Assembly (NCBI GenBank): GCA_012932295.1
Contig: JAAONU010000003.1
Span: 26,522,361 to 26,586,360 of the forward strand
Direction of reading: 5' to 3'
Length of the DNA: 64,000 nucleotides
Source: Cyclina sinensis
Lineage: Eukaryota > Mollusca > Bivalvia > Venerida > Veneridae
The position numbers and the translations under genes were made by a program. The notes under the pieces were generated by a model, which saw only the letters and a list, made by a program, of their open reading frames with translations, had not been told where the DNA came from and made no database searches. This document shows positions 9,616 through 20,038 of this stretch, piece by piece (the first letter of the stretch is position 1; each line of letters begins with the position of its first letter).

Positions 9616-12600
9616 TTATTCTGGCGGTGTTACACCAACCGTTGGGACGTTTGAGTCAGGCTCAATGTTAATTTTGACGGCTGGGGTAATATCTATAGCA
9701 GGTTTTTTGGCTTTTTTTGAATCTTCAATCTGCTTCGCCTTACTAGGTTCTGGTGTTTTGGAAGAATGCGGTGTGATACTAGTCCTGGGGCCTCCAGGCA
9801 CTGGTGTCACTGGTTCAGATTTATTTGAAGATTTAGATCCCGTATTGACCTGAAAGTATTTCAGAATATATTATATACATGTAGTCACTCCCACAATGTC
9901 ACAGAATCGTCTCGATAAACAAACAATGTATGAATGTACGGCCTATATTAAGCCAGACAGACAGACAGACGACACACATACAAACACTCGAACACGTGCC
10001 GCCCTTCCAGATGCTACATGTATAACAGTCAAGAAAAAGTGTGTTTCCTGTGACTTTGGGTTATGGCTTCCCTTCTATTTTAATGTGCATGCAGATGCAT
10101 AGCTTGGTCTTTACTATTTTAACTGACCTAGTTTGATTTACTATTGCAAACAACTAATCTATCTATACTGAAAGTCTGACCTATCGGATTAAATGTCCTA
10201 TAGACGCAAAAGCGCATAAGCCGGCCTACTGACTGTCCATGACCTCGACATAATAATAGAAATTTATTTCGACTTGCAGTCCAATCACACAACATGAACT
10301 TTGAAAGCAAAAACCAGTTGCATTAAACACAGACGTCTAACAAGCAAGAATAACAGTTAAGCACCGATGTATTCACTCCGAATGCGCTTTGTCCGAACTA
10401 TGCTCCATTTATTCGACCGGGACAATATGAGAATATACACGTCTTCTCTCGCTAGTGAAGATTTCAACAAACTTAAGTAGACTTCGAGTCAGTAGTAGTA
10501 GTCAGAAATAGCTCAGAAACAAAATAAATTTATTTTTATAAGGATCATTTCCGCGTGAAAATTTACCCGACCAGAACATCCTGATAATGTGCAGATGGTT
10601 CAAGTGAAATCCACACATACTTTAGCAAAGTTCAAGCCACAACATCCTAAGAAGTAGCCTTGAAATGTTAGTGCGAAGAACGAACGGACAGCCGGAATGG
10701 ACGAACAGACAGCCAGACGGGCATTTTATATTGAGGTTTTTTTTATTCTGATGTCATTAGCGACCTTTTCTGAGAATCCACCTGATGAAATAACTATGGG
10801 ACATGTGGCGAATACTATGTATTAGTTATCATTGGCCTTATTACATATGCAGTTACTCGCGAAATAGTTGGAGAATTGCCGATTTTAGTTTATACCTATC
10901 CATTTAATATCGACTGGAAAACAAGTTCTTGCACTTTATATGAATCCCGCTCGATGACTGCTTCTTGGATTCAAACCAGTGATTGCGCCAGAAGTGTAAA
11001 ATGGTTTAAGTCACTGGAGAATCTCACACCTGTGAGATTCAGACCGGCGACTTCCGAATCGGGAAACCCTCGACGACTGCTCCTCCTTCTAGTTAGTTCG
11101 AATTTAGTTATTGACAATATGTGCCCTTCAGAGTGGACAAGCCGTAAAAACTTTTGAATTTATTGCTTACCCTTTTATTGACGACTTTATTGGCTAGATG
11201 CTGCCTTTCTATCTGTGAAATATAGGGGCTCTGCTCTTGGCGCCATGGATGAGGGTATTTTGAAATGTTCATTAAGTATTGTTGATTGACCTGTAAGAAA
11301 TATCAGTTTACTAATTCGATTAGTCATCATTCAGTTAATCTATAAAATAGTACTCAATCCATTAAAAATCGACAGCAAATGAGACTGATTCTGAAATAGC
11401 AGGATTCTGCAATGCAGTCAGTTAATGTCTGTTAGCTCATGCTCATACATTAGAATAACGTACAGACAAGATATATGTCTCGTGTTCCAAATGAATGTTT
11501 TAGTCAAATTCTTTTTATTCCAAACAAAGAATGAAGCTTATAATGTTACCCCTATTGCTTAAAAGGGAAGTCATTACTTTTTTCTGTGTGAAGACTTGAA
11601 ATAAGTTCAAATTAAAGGTTTAAACAGACGACATCATTATCATAGCAGACGACGCATTTTACCTGTGCACAAAGGGGTATAACTTACACTTCATTTAATT
11701 TCTGAGAAGAAGTTTATTTAATAGTCGGTCTTATAGTTCTTTCTTTCTCAATTTACATGGTCATGTTGTGTTCTTCCAAAATGACCCTCGCTAATTGTTT
11801 AACACTATCATGAGCTATAGCAGTTTAAAGAATAAGTGCTATTTTTTTTCAAATTATGTTCAAAAAGACTCTGAAAGCCCACTGTCCGTGGACAGCAGAG
11901 TAGAAATCACGTCGTTATTAAAGCTGACTCATTTGACCCAAGATCCAAATCTTAACGTAGATTTTCAATGTTATCTATAGTGAGAAAAAGATGCTAACAT
12001 AACTTTTTGTGAGCTTGTCAGTATTTAACAACTCTTTTACTAGATGTTCTACCGTCAGTTCTCATAAAAAAAGACTGCATAAAAGGTTCGCACCTCAATG
12101 ACTAGTTTTCATTTTAACCTTTACCTGGAGGTGGGTGGGTGGTGGCAGATGATGCAATTAGTAGCGACCATGATCAACCTATAGATTTGTGCATTCAGTT
12201 CGCCGTTAAATCAGTGAGTCTGACTGAATTTACTACCCCTGAAAATGATAAATGTGCCTGTTTATACTGAATGATCGACGAGTACACTTTTTTAATTACA
12301 GCTGTGTATGACTGATGCATCATGACCCTGTACTTATTTTGTGGAGTATATTTTGAGCGGGTACCTGCCACTGCAAGTCCCATTTCTTGTGGTTGTAGTG
12401 AGGGTCTTTCGTCGTTAGTCGTTTGAGGATGGCAAGGTTCTCGTGTGTGATCCTCAGCAGCTCCCGCTGTCGCTTTATCTTGTTTAAACTACAACAACAA
12501 CAAATTCTCAAAATTCTCAAATCCAATGAAGAAATAAAATGTATGAAATATTGGTGTTTAACTGAAAACAGAGAAGAAGAGACAGGGGTACGAGAAAAAG

Positions 12601-15163
12601 TAGAAGAAAGTCACGATGATGATGACATTGATGGTGATGATGACAATGATGATGATACTGGCAAGCAGCTTCTGATTTTTGTAAAATACCTTTCATCTGA
12701 CAAAAGTAACTAAACTCACTAGAGAATCTACTATTTCATAACCTGTGTATTGTTTGACTTGAATTCTGGCAATAAATGAATTATAAATTATAAAATATAT
12801 AAACAAAGATAAGGACGGTATTAACAAAATGACGTAACATGTTCACCTTTTTAAATGGTAATCTCCTTTCTTGTTGTCGACCACCCCACCTTTTCTCATT
12901 ATGTGCGCCATTTTCTCGAGCAGTATCCGGTTGTCGCGTTCAATCATTGCCAGTCGCTCCGCCTCAAACTGGAATTGATTGCACGTGAATACGTTTTATT
13001 ATTAAAATGACATCAAGTTTACACTAATGTCAAATACAGAGATTTAAACTTTTATCATGATCGTTTTCTCCCACACAAATACGTGAAAAAGGAACTCACT
13101 TTGCTGAATCATATTTACAAACAAGAGGGTTATGATGGCGCTTTAATCGCTCACCTAAGTACAACTGCAACTACTTTCATTCATAAACTCCAGACCAAGA
13201 AGTTTTTTAAGGTTTTTTTCCAATGCAAGTCTTTAAAAACAAATCAAGTCACCATGTGACTCCTGTTTTGACCCCAGGAGCATAATTTGAAAAATCTTGG
13301 TAGAATTTCTTTAGATGTAGATGATGCTCCATACAAAATATCTAAGCCCTGGGCCTTGTGGTTTCTTAGAAAATTTTTCAAAGTTTTCCTTATATGAGCC
13401 TTTTTAAATCAAGTAATCCCCAGGGGCATAATTGGAACAGTCTTTGTAGAGGAGTTCTAGGTGAACCTGTATGTCAAATATCAAACCCCAATGCATAGTA
13501 GTTTCAGAGACGAAGATTTCTTAAGTTTTCCCAATTGCAGCTGGGGCTGAGCCAATTTAGAGCCTAGCGCCATTATTTGTATAACAATGCTACATACCAA
13601 ATATCTAAGCTCTAAGCCTTGTGGTTTCACAGAAGACGAATTTTGGAAGTTTTCCCATATAAGCCTATGTAAAATAATGTTGCAGCTTGGGCGAAGCGAA
13701 TTTAGACCGTTTGGCCATGATCTGAACAAAATTTGGTAGAGGTCCACTAGACAGTGCTACAAACTTAATAGCTTTGCCCTAGGCCTTGTGGTTTCAGAGA
13801 AGAAGATTTTCAAAGATGTGAAATCATGTGGCCCCTAGTGCGGAGCCAGTTTTGACCCTGGGGCTATGATTTAAACAAAATGTATAGAAGGCTATTAGAT
13901 GAGGCTACATACCAGATATCTCAGCTCTTAGTCTTGCAGTTTCGGAGAAGAAGATTTTTTAAGTTTACAATTTTAAAATCTATTTTTAGCCACTGTGACT
14001 CAGATCTGCAATGAACCGGAACCATTTTAACAAATTTGCTAGAGCTTCATACAAGAAGCATTCCAGACAAGTTTTATCAAATCTGGCCGGCTGGTTTGAG
14101 AGGAGATGTCATTTAAATCAACTGAGGATTACCGACGGACGGACACCGGACACCAGTGAACGTAAAAGCTCACATGAGCTGTGCTCAGGTGGGCTAAAAA
14201 GCAAAGCAAAAATGCTGTTCTTCAAACAGGTTATTAACTCTTTACAATGATTTAAGTTTCACAAAATATGTTTATCTTTTAACTAGAAGAGTCTTTGACC
14301 AATTTAGCATTTATTACTTTTTATGGTAAATTATACATAAATAAGGTTTACCCCAAAATGGTAACAAAATACTAATGAAGTATGTTACACAAAGTTTAAG
14401 GAAAACACCGGAAGTTTCCTTATTGTTTTCCTTTATTTTTTTAAAAAAAACCCAGACATCTCACCTGCAATTTCTTCAGTTTTATATGTAGATGCATGTG
14501 TACGCGTGGTGGAACATTGTCAATGACTGCCTTTGCTTGAATTGAAAAAGAAAAAAAAAACGCAAATATTTATACTTGTAAACTTGTGATTTCTGAGAAC
14601 TCATTTTGAAATAGGCCTATTATGGCCGTATTGCAAACTACAATTTAAACATTGGCGTTCTTTACAGAATTTAACACATCTTTTTCCGCATTCAACGGAA
14701 AGCTACTTGATCTAACTGAATGTTCTTTTCTGTAAATTTCTAAAAAGATGAAAGCAAGTCTTCGTTTTATAAGATCCGAGGAAGTATGCGTACGACCATA
14801 TAGCAAGCCACGCCCTGTTGACAATTATGTGATCTTTCAAATAATTAATCTCTTTTTGAGCTTCCTTGCAATTTGATGTATGGAACTAACGAACATTTAT
14901 CACTTGCATTCTACGATGAGCTCAATGACTTAAAGAGTATAAGATAACTTACCTGCAGCCACTTTTTTCCTGTGAACGTTATATATTTCTTGGTCCCATC
15001 TTTGTGCTAGGTATATGTTGTTGGCTGGTGTCACGGGCTGGTACGGTCGCACAGCCCCGACCATTTTGCGTGTTTTTCTTGAAGCGTGTTTTTGTTTTGT
15101 GACCGTAAAAGTCGATGACGTCAATGACGTCCTCGCCATTACACAAAAGCGCGGGACTTTCAT
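9616..15163 (-). CDS. CFAP97D2: CFAP97 domain-containing protein (CFAP97D2-like), axonemal, 5 exons
   Basis: Coding exons in transcript order: 14953-15163, 14465-14535, 12847-12968, 12365-12488, 9616-9849. All junctions are GT-AG and phase-consistent, giving 253 aa from the first ATG. A start at 15064 (MVGAVRPYQPVTPANN) would give 220 aa and better fits the family's beginning. Family hallmarks in order: YQPVTPANNIYLAQRWD, HRKKV, AKAVIDNVPPR, LKKLQFEAERLAMIERDN, KMAHIMRKGG-V-DN, SLNKIKRQRELLRITHEN, LAILKRL, and HYNHKKWDLQW. The last exon encodes a Thr/Pro/Lys-rich, probably disordered tail of about 77 residues. CFAP97D proteins are small coiled-coil proteins of sperm flagella and cilia; a mouse member is needed to maintain the sperm axoneme. 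Assignment to D2 rather than D1 is from the motifs and is less certain than the family. Confidence 0.88.
10870..11150 (-). repeat. SINE-like tRNA-derived fragment in a CFAP97D-like intron
   Basis: The minus strand carries a GGTCTGAATCTCACAGG box-B-like word after GTCGTCGAGGGTTTCCCGA, resembling the tRNA-like heads at 44.4 and 45.0 kb. The overlapping 93-aa plus-strand ORF is attributed to this repeat. Confidence 0.4.
12490..12720 (+). repeat. GA/GAT-rich low-complexity stretch in an intron
   Basis: Runs of 'gatgatgat' around 12616-12660 create an acidic Asp-rich ORF on the plus strand. It lies inside the CFAP97D-like intron and is treated as simple sequence. Confidence 0.5.
13140..14200 (-). 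repeat. Interspersed repeat copy, about 1.06 kb, minus orientation
   Basis: The ends are 'cgctcacctaag' on the left and 'gctcaggtgggct' on the right, which are near-inverted words. Read on the minus strand it starts with AGCCCACCTGAGCAC, then a 'gtccgtccgtc' stretch, 'acatctcctct', 'tgaagctcta', and several 100-130 bp paragraphs of the type 'locus label, then value'. The same order is seen in plus orientation at 61917-63606. No coding capacity. It lies in the intron between CFAP97D-like exons 2 and 3. Confidence 0.75.
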
Positions 15164-15170
15164 AATGCAT

Positions 15171-16030
15171 GATTATGATTATTAATTATTTATGGTCTGT
15201 CTCCAAGAATTAGAAAAAAAAATCTGTATTAGAATAAAAAAATTCAAGTTATATGCCAAAAGCGACTAAGAATCACAAACATTTTAACATAGTAAACGCA
15301 TGAAACATTACGTTTCTCCAAATGACCTTGAACTTGGACTCTTTGATTAAATGTATTTAATAATAGTTCATACAAGTTGTAAGAACTTTCTATGATCTAG
15401 TTAGGTATATAAACATTAAACTGAACCAAAATGGACCGTTTCCATTCAAACAAAACATTCGGAATGTCATTGAGTAAAATATGAAGGACATAAAACAAGG
15501 AGCAACCAGAAACAAACAGCTTTTCTTTCTTTCATATTTTTCGTGACACCCAGACTATGAGCGTCACCGCAAAGGTCAAGGTGACATGTTAGCACTGTAG
15601 TAATGTAGCGTCCTAGATTAATAACGTAACTGTAAAAATGTCAACCAAATGCAGCCAAGCTGATAGAGCATTATAGCTTCTTAGTTCAAAGGTAAATTCA
15701 CACTATAATATGGCGTTTAAAATATCACCATGTATTGCCGACACAACAATTTTACTTTAATGAGTGTCCTAAATTTAGTACAGAAAATAACTGTAAAAAA
15801 ATATGCATCAGTTTTGGAAGTAACATTTTTTGTTTATATTGAGAAAATTTTTTGTAAACTAACATAATTATAGGATAAATTGTTCAATAAATAGTCAAAC
15901 ACGTTCAAGAGATATTAGAGGACAGATAGAAACTGGGATAGAATGAAAAATATAGATTCTACAGGGTGCAAGATTATTAAAAAAATAAATAACTAAATAA
16001 ATTGCTGCGTGAATCATTTAGTCAATAGAT
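15171..16030. other. No gene seen; upstream of the CFAP97D-like gene
   Basis: Presumed promoter side of the CFAP97D-like gene. AT-rich, with no TATA/initiator arrangement I would defend and no supported exon. Confidence 0.4.
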
Positions 16031-16917
16031 TTTAAGTTTGAGTGATATACTATCGAATATATCACGGTATCGAGTTCATATGCGTAATTATTTAATCACG
16101 AAGGCCGTAGGCCTGATTGATTAAATAATTACGCATATGAACGAGAAATTGTGATATATACGACGGTAGGTCACGAAGATTTTTAATTTTATTTCCATTC
16201 TAACACGTACGTATATTTTTAAGGAGCGCAGTTATGTACACTATATAACAGTAACAGTGACGTTTGCAGTGACGTTTGCAGTGACGTCAGCGGTCACGCG
16301 CTTGTATTTTGAGTGATATAACGTGTAAGATATATCACGCTCAATTTCTACCTTGTTTATTGTGGGGGAAATAGTGTTAGAATAATTCATTCACACACGC
16401 TAGATCTACATCAATTAATTGGCGATAACTCTGGGCTCATACTCAAAACAGTTTTCTTGATGAACAAATAGGTAGAGCCTGAGGGATAGGGTTATGCAAG
16501 CTGTACTGATGATAAACAAACTAAACAAGACCTGCCTGCGGACAGCACGCTCAACTTTTCTCAGTGCAGGATAATAAATTCTAACACTATCTACATTTCA
16601 CCGACAATAAAAAAGAAGAAATTGAGCGTGATATATCTTACACGTTTTATTACGCAGAACATAAGCGCGCGACCGCTGACGTCACTGCAAACGTCACTGT
16701 TAAATAGTGCACATACTTGTGCCCCTTATAAATATACGTACGTGTTAGAACAGTAATAGATTTTAAAATTTTCGTGATCTACCGTCGTATATATCACGGT
16801 TTCTCGTTCATATGCGTCATTATTTTATCACTCAGGCCTACGGCCTTCGTCATTAACTTATAACGCTTCTGAACTCGACACCGTGACATATTCGGCGGTA
16901 GATCATTCAAACTTAAA
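16031..16917. mobile_element. Foldback/MITE element, 887 bp, with TIRs of about 350 bp
   Basis: Left arm 16031 to ~16380 and right arm ~16568 to 16917 are inverted copies with an AT-rich spacer of about 190 bp. The outer ends read tttaagtttgagtgat on the left and its near-complement atcattcaaacttaaa on the right. Each arm contains its own hairpin; the left one (16074-16098 pairing with 16118-16142) has perfect 25-bp stems. The left arm has three copies of 'cagtgacgt(ttg)', the right arm fewer, and both contain a TGACGTCA palindrome. No ORF, so it is non-autonomous. No clear target-site duplication was found, so the superfamily is unassigned. Confidence 0.85.
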
Positions 16918-17117
16918 GTTTATTTCTTAATTATAAGGTAAGTCAAACAAAAGTCCAAAAAATTGAGTGCGAGTGTCAGTACTTAGGCCCTATGTGTTAA
17001 AAAAAATAATGAAAACAAATTTAGGGGAGAGGGGGGAAGTACCTACCAGTCCCATGTCAGTAAATAGTTTACTTCTAGGCTAGGGGGTGGGTGTGGGTTA
17101 CTCATTACTCCTCCAAG

Positions 17118-17200
17118 AATTTTTTTTTTTTTTTTTTTGGGGGGGGGGGGGGGGGGTGGGGGAGGGGAGGGGGAAAGGGGGTCTGACGGGGGGGGGCGGA
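17118..17200. repeat. Poly-T/poly-G low-complexity tract
   Basis: About 18 T's followed by a run of more than 15 G's and further G-rich sequence. G-quadruplex-capable on the plus strand, and prone to sequencing or assembly error. Confidence 0.8.
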
Positions 17201-17279
17201 AGTTAAAGTACTTACGTATTAAAAAAATGAAAAAAAGGGGGCGGTGGCAGAGAGTACCTTCCCATGTGATTAGTTTATT

Positions 17280-17640
17280 TATAGGCTAATAAGTCTAAGC
17301 AAAAATCAAGTGACCCCTGGGGTGGGGCTTATTTTGACCCCAGGGACGTGGGTGCCAACAATCTTTGTAGGGGTCTTGCTGGTGATTAAGTATTCCAAGT
17401 TTGAAGAAAATATCTTTGACACTTTTTGAGAAATGGACATTAACAAAAAGGGTTAACCAAGAAATTTTAAGTTGAAAATCGGACATAACTTTGCAAAAAT
17501 AAATTTGAGTTATCTGCCCTTTATAAATGGTATGATTTTTTTCTAAATTTGAAGTGAATAGCTTTGATAGTTTCTGAGAAATGTACCTTAACAAAAAGGT
17601 TAACCAACGCCAATGTCGCAAGATGACCATGACAAAGCTC
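17280..17640 (-). repeat. Interspersed repeat fragment (same family as 13.1 kb)
   Basis: 'caagtgacccctggggtggg', 'ttgaccccagggacgt' and 'agaaatg' blocks recur with internal duplication (17395-17460 resembles 17530-17600). Minus orientation. The 111-codon ORF across it is not a gene. Confidence 0.6.
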
Positions 17641-17649
17641 TACTTTTTT

Positions 17650-19388
17650 TTTGGATAAGTTTGTTTGTATTGCGGTTTAAAACAACAAACAAACAAACAC
17701 ACTTATCAAAGAAAAAAAAAGTGGAGCTAAAAATGAACCCATAGGAATCTTAAGAACATCCTCAAAACACATCTTGTAGTACAAACAAACTTACTGCTCA
17801 AATGGATGTAGTTACTAGATATACAACAAATAAATTCAAGCATCTTTACAATTTTACTTTCTCATAGCAACAGCAATGTATAAACACACAGGTTCCAATG
17901 TTTAGAGAACACAAGTGTCTCCTTTAATATATATACAACATTATCTATTTAGAACATTGACAGTATAATCTATTTTGAGATTATTAATTCTATTCTTTCA
18001 TTACCTGTAGGGATTTGGTAGACTGAATTTAGCGTAGAATAAAGACTGACCAATAGAATATAACGAAACTTTGAAGAATGGGTTTATTCCATAATTATTA
18101 CACTGTCAATTAATTGTGTGACATATCAAATCTCCCTGATAGCACTAGAAAAAACAAGCATTTTTTAAAGAACAAAGCAGACAACCAGACTCTAATTATG
18201 CTATAATCTATTCAAAACACTCTAAGGTCAACAAACTGATAGAGTTTTTAAAAAAAGTTAAAGAAAGTGAAGTCGAAATAAATTTTAATGTTACATAAAT
18301 ATCATTTTTTGACATTAATTTAAGTCTCTCTCAAATTTCACACTATACAAATGTTTTATACATGTTTGGTAGATCAGTGACTTCAAAACATTTTCCAGTT
18401 TCACAGATTTCATAACAAACCTCTATGAGTCATGATTTCATACATAAACAAATGAGAACTATCTTTTGTACATGTTCTAATGATAATCATAATGAATCTA
18501 CTGACTTTGATTGTTTATTTGAACATAAGAATACTGCCTGCACACTTCAATTACTGTAAAGACAGTTACCTCAAACACATGGCAGAGGGAAGGGAAAGAA
18601 CATACAAAAGTGGTGCAACTGATATGTCAAAACTTCACACAGTGCAGATAATGGTCATAATGACTTCAAGGTATGTGTCAACAAAATGTATAATGAATGG
18701 ATGGTTCAATGTTCAACTGTTGTAATACAGATATACAACAGTTATGCACTGATCACTTGAAATGCTATTTAAGCAAATTAAATGTACATATTTATCTTCA
18801 ATTCAGAAAACAAATGAGGTGAACACCAATTACATTATAACAGATGCTCCATGCTTACCAATCTATCATTAGTGAGAAGGCATAAAACATTGTGTGTTTG
18901 CAAAAATCGTTAATTTGTTGATGATGTTTTATGATGTCAAGTTTGACACTGTTTTCTCAAAGATGTCAAATTGACCAGATTAATGATTCTGTCATGTCAC
19001 ATTTGGTAAAACATGTTTGGGAACCTTCTTACAAAGACACAATAGTCAGTAATGGGAACTCGTAACAGTTCACATGTGCAACTTGACCAAACACAAACTT
19101 TAAGGAGTCTTAAAAGCTCAATGTTAATAAATCTAAAATTATCATTACCTGGAGGAAGACAAATGTTATCTATTTTTAGCCAAAGTCTATCTGAGTACCA
19201 TATGATAATACTATATCTATGCCTTTCAGTATATCTTTATTCCCCTCAAAATTTATTGTAAACATTTCATTCTTTAAAATTAAAACATCACCATTTCACA
19301 TTCCAGTTTAATTAACAATATCATAGTTCCAAGTAATTGAGCCTTGGTGTATCTAAGCAACAGTTCTATTGCAAAATATGTCTCTTAA
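17650..19388 (-). other. CTR9 3' UTR and downstream region
   Basis: No coding exon. Immediately 3' of the CTR9 stop, AATAAA (minus strand) occurs at 19236-19241, about 150 nt past the stop, with others further on (for example near 18083-18088). Which one is used cannot be told from sequence. Confidence 0.4.
19236..19241 (-). terminator. Candidate CTR9 polyadenylation signal (AATAAA)
   Basis: First canonical hexamer downstream of the CTR9 stop on the minus strand. Supported by position only. Confidence 0.35.
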
Positions 19389-20038
19389 TCACTCTCTGCC
19401 ACTTTCAGAGCCTGCTGGTGACCCTGACCTTGACCTCTGACCTGGGCTGCCTGACCCTGACCTGTGAGATTGTGCAGGACTTGCTGACCTTGACCTTCCA
19501 CTGCCTGACCCTGCAGGACTGCCAGATCGAGATCTGGGCGACCCTGCTGGGCTCCCAGACTTTGACCTACTTCCTGACCTTGACCTTGACTTTCTTGATC
19601 CTGGTGAACCAGATCTGCAAAACAGTAAACAATTTTCTAATGGTTAGTTTTTGCTTACAACAGCTAACGTCACCTTAGTTCAAGACTGAAAAACATAAAC
19701 TTGATTAAATTTTGTACAAAATTTTACAGAAAACAATTTTCTTCAATAACCGAGATTACATTTTCCAAGAATAAGCTCCAACATCCCTTTATACATTAAT
19801 AATGATACAATCACAATGTGAAGAAACAAACCTTGAACCACTGGCTGACCTCGACCTGCTTCTGCTCACTGACCTACTTCCAGACCTGCTCCTTGAACGA
19901 CTACCGGAACCTGACCTACTTCCAGACTGTGACCTTGACCTAGATCTGTGTACAGAGCCCCCATCACTCTCACTACCAGATGACAGAATCCTGCGTCTCT
20001 TGCCAACAGCCCCACCTTCATTATCACTACCACTGTCC
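19389..20038 (-). other. CTR9: CTR9 C-terminal RS/GS-rich tail (last two exons)
   Basis: The last two exons encode arrays such as [20 protein letters not shown] and [16 protein letters not shown], ending SGRE and a TGA stop at 19389-19391. RS dipeptides are typical of splicing and transcription-associated disordered domains and are SR-kinase targets. The matching Leu/Asp-rich plus-strand ORF is the complement of this repeat. Exon borders are phase-matched, so the RS region is part of CTR9 and not a separate gene. Confidence 0.85.

Noticed and set aside
12423..12713. Acidic plus-strand ORF with Asp runs
   Set aside because: Made of antisense CFAP97D-like exon 4 and a GAT microsatellite.
17118..17200. 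G-rich tract as a regulatory G-quadruplex
   Set aside because: Possible in principle, but it is a simple poly-T/poly-G tract in intergenic DNA and error-prone; no supporting context.
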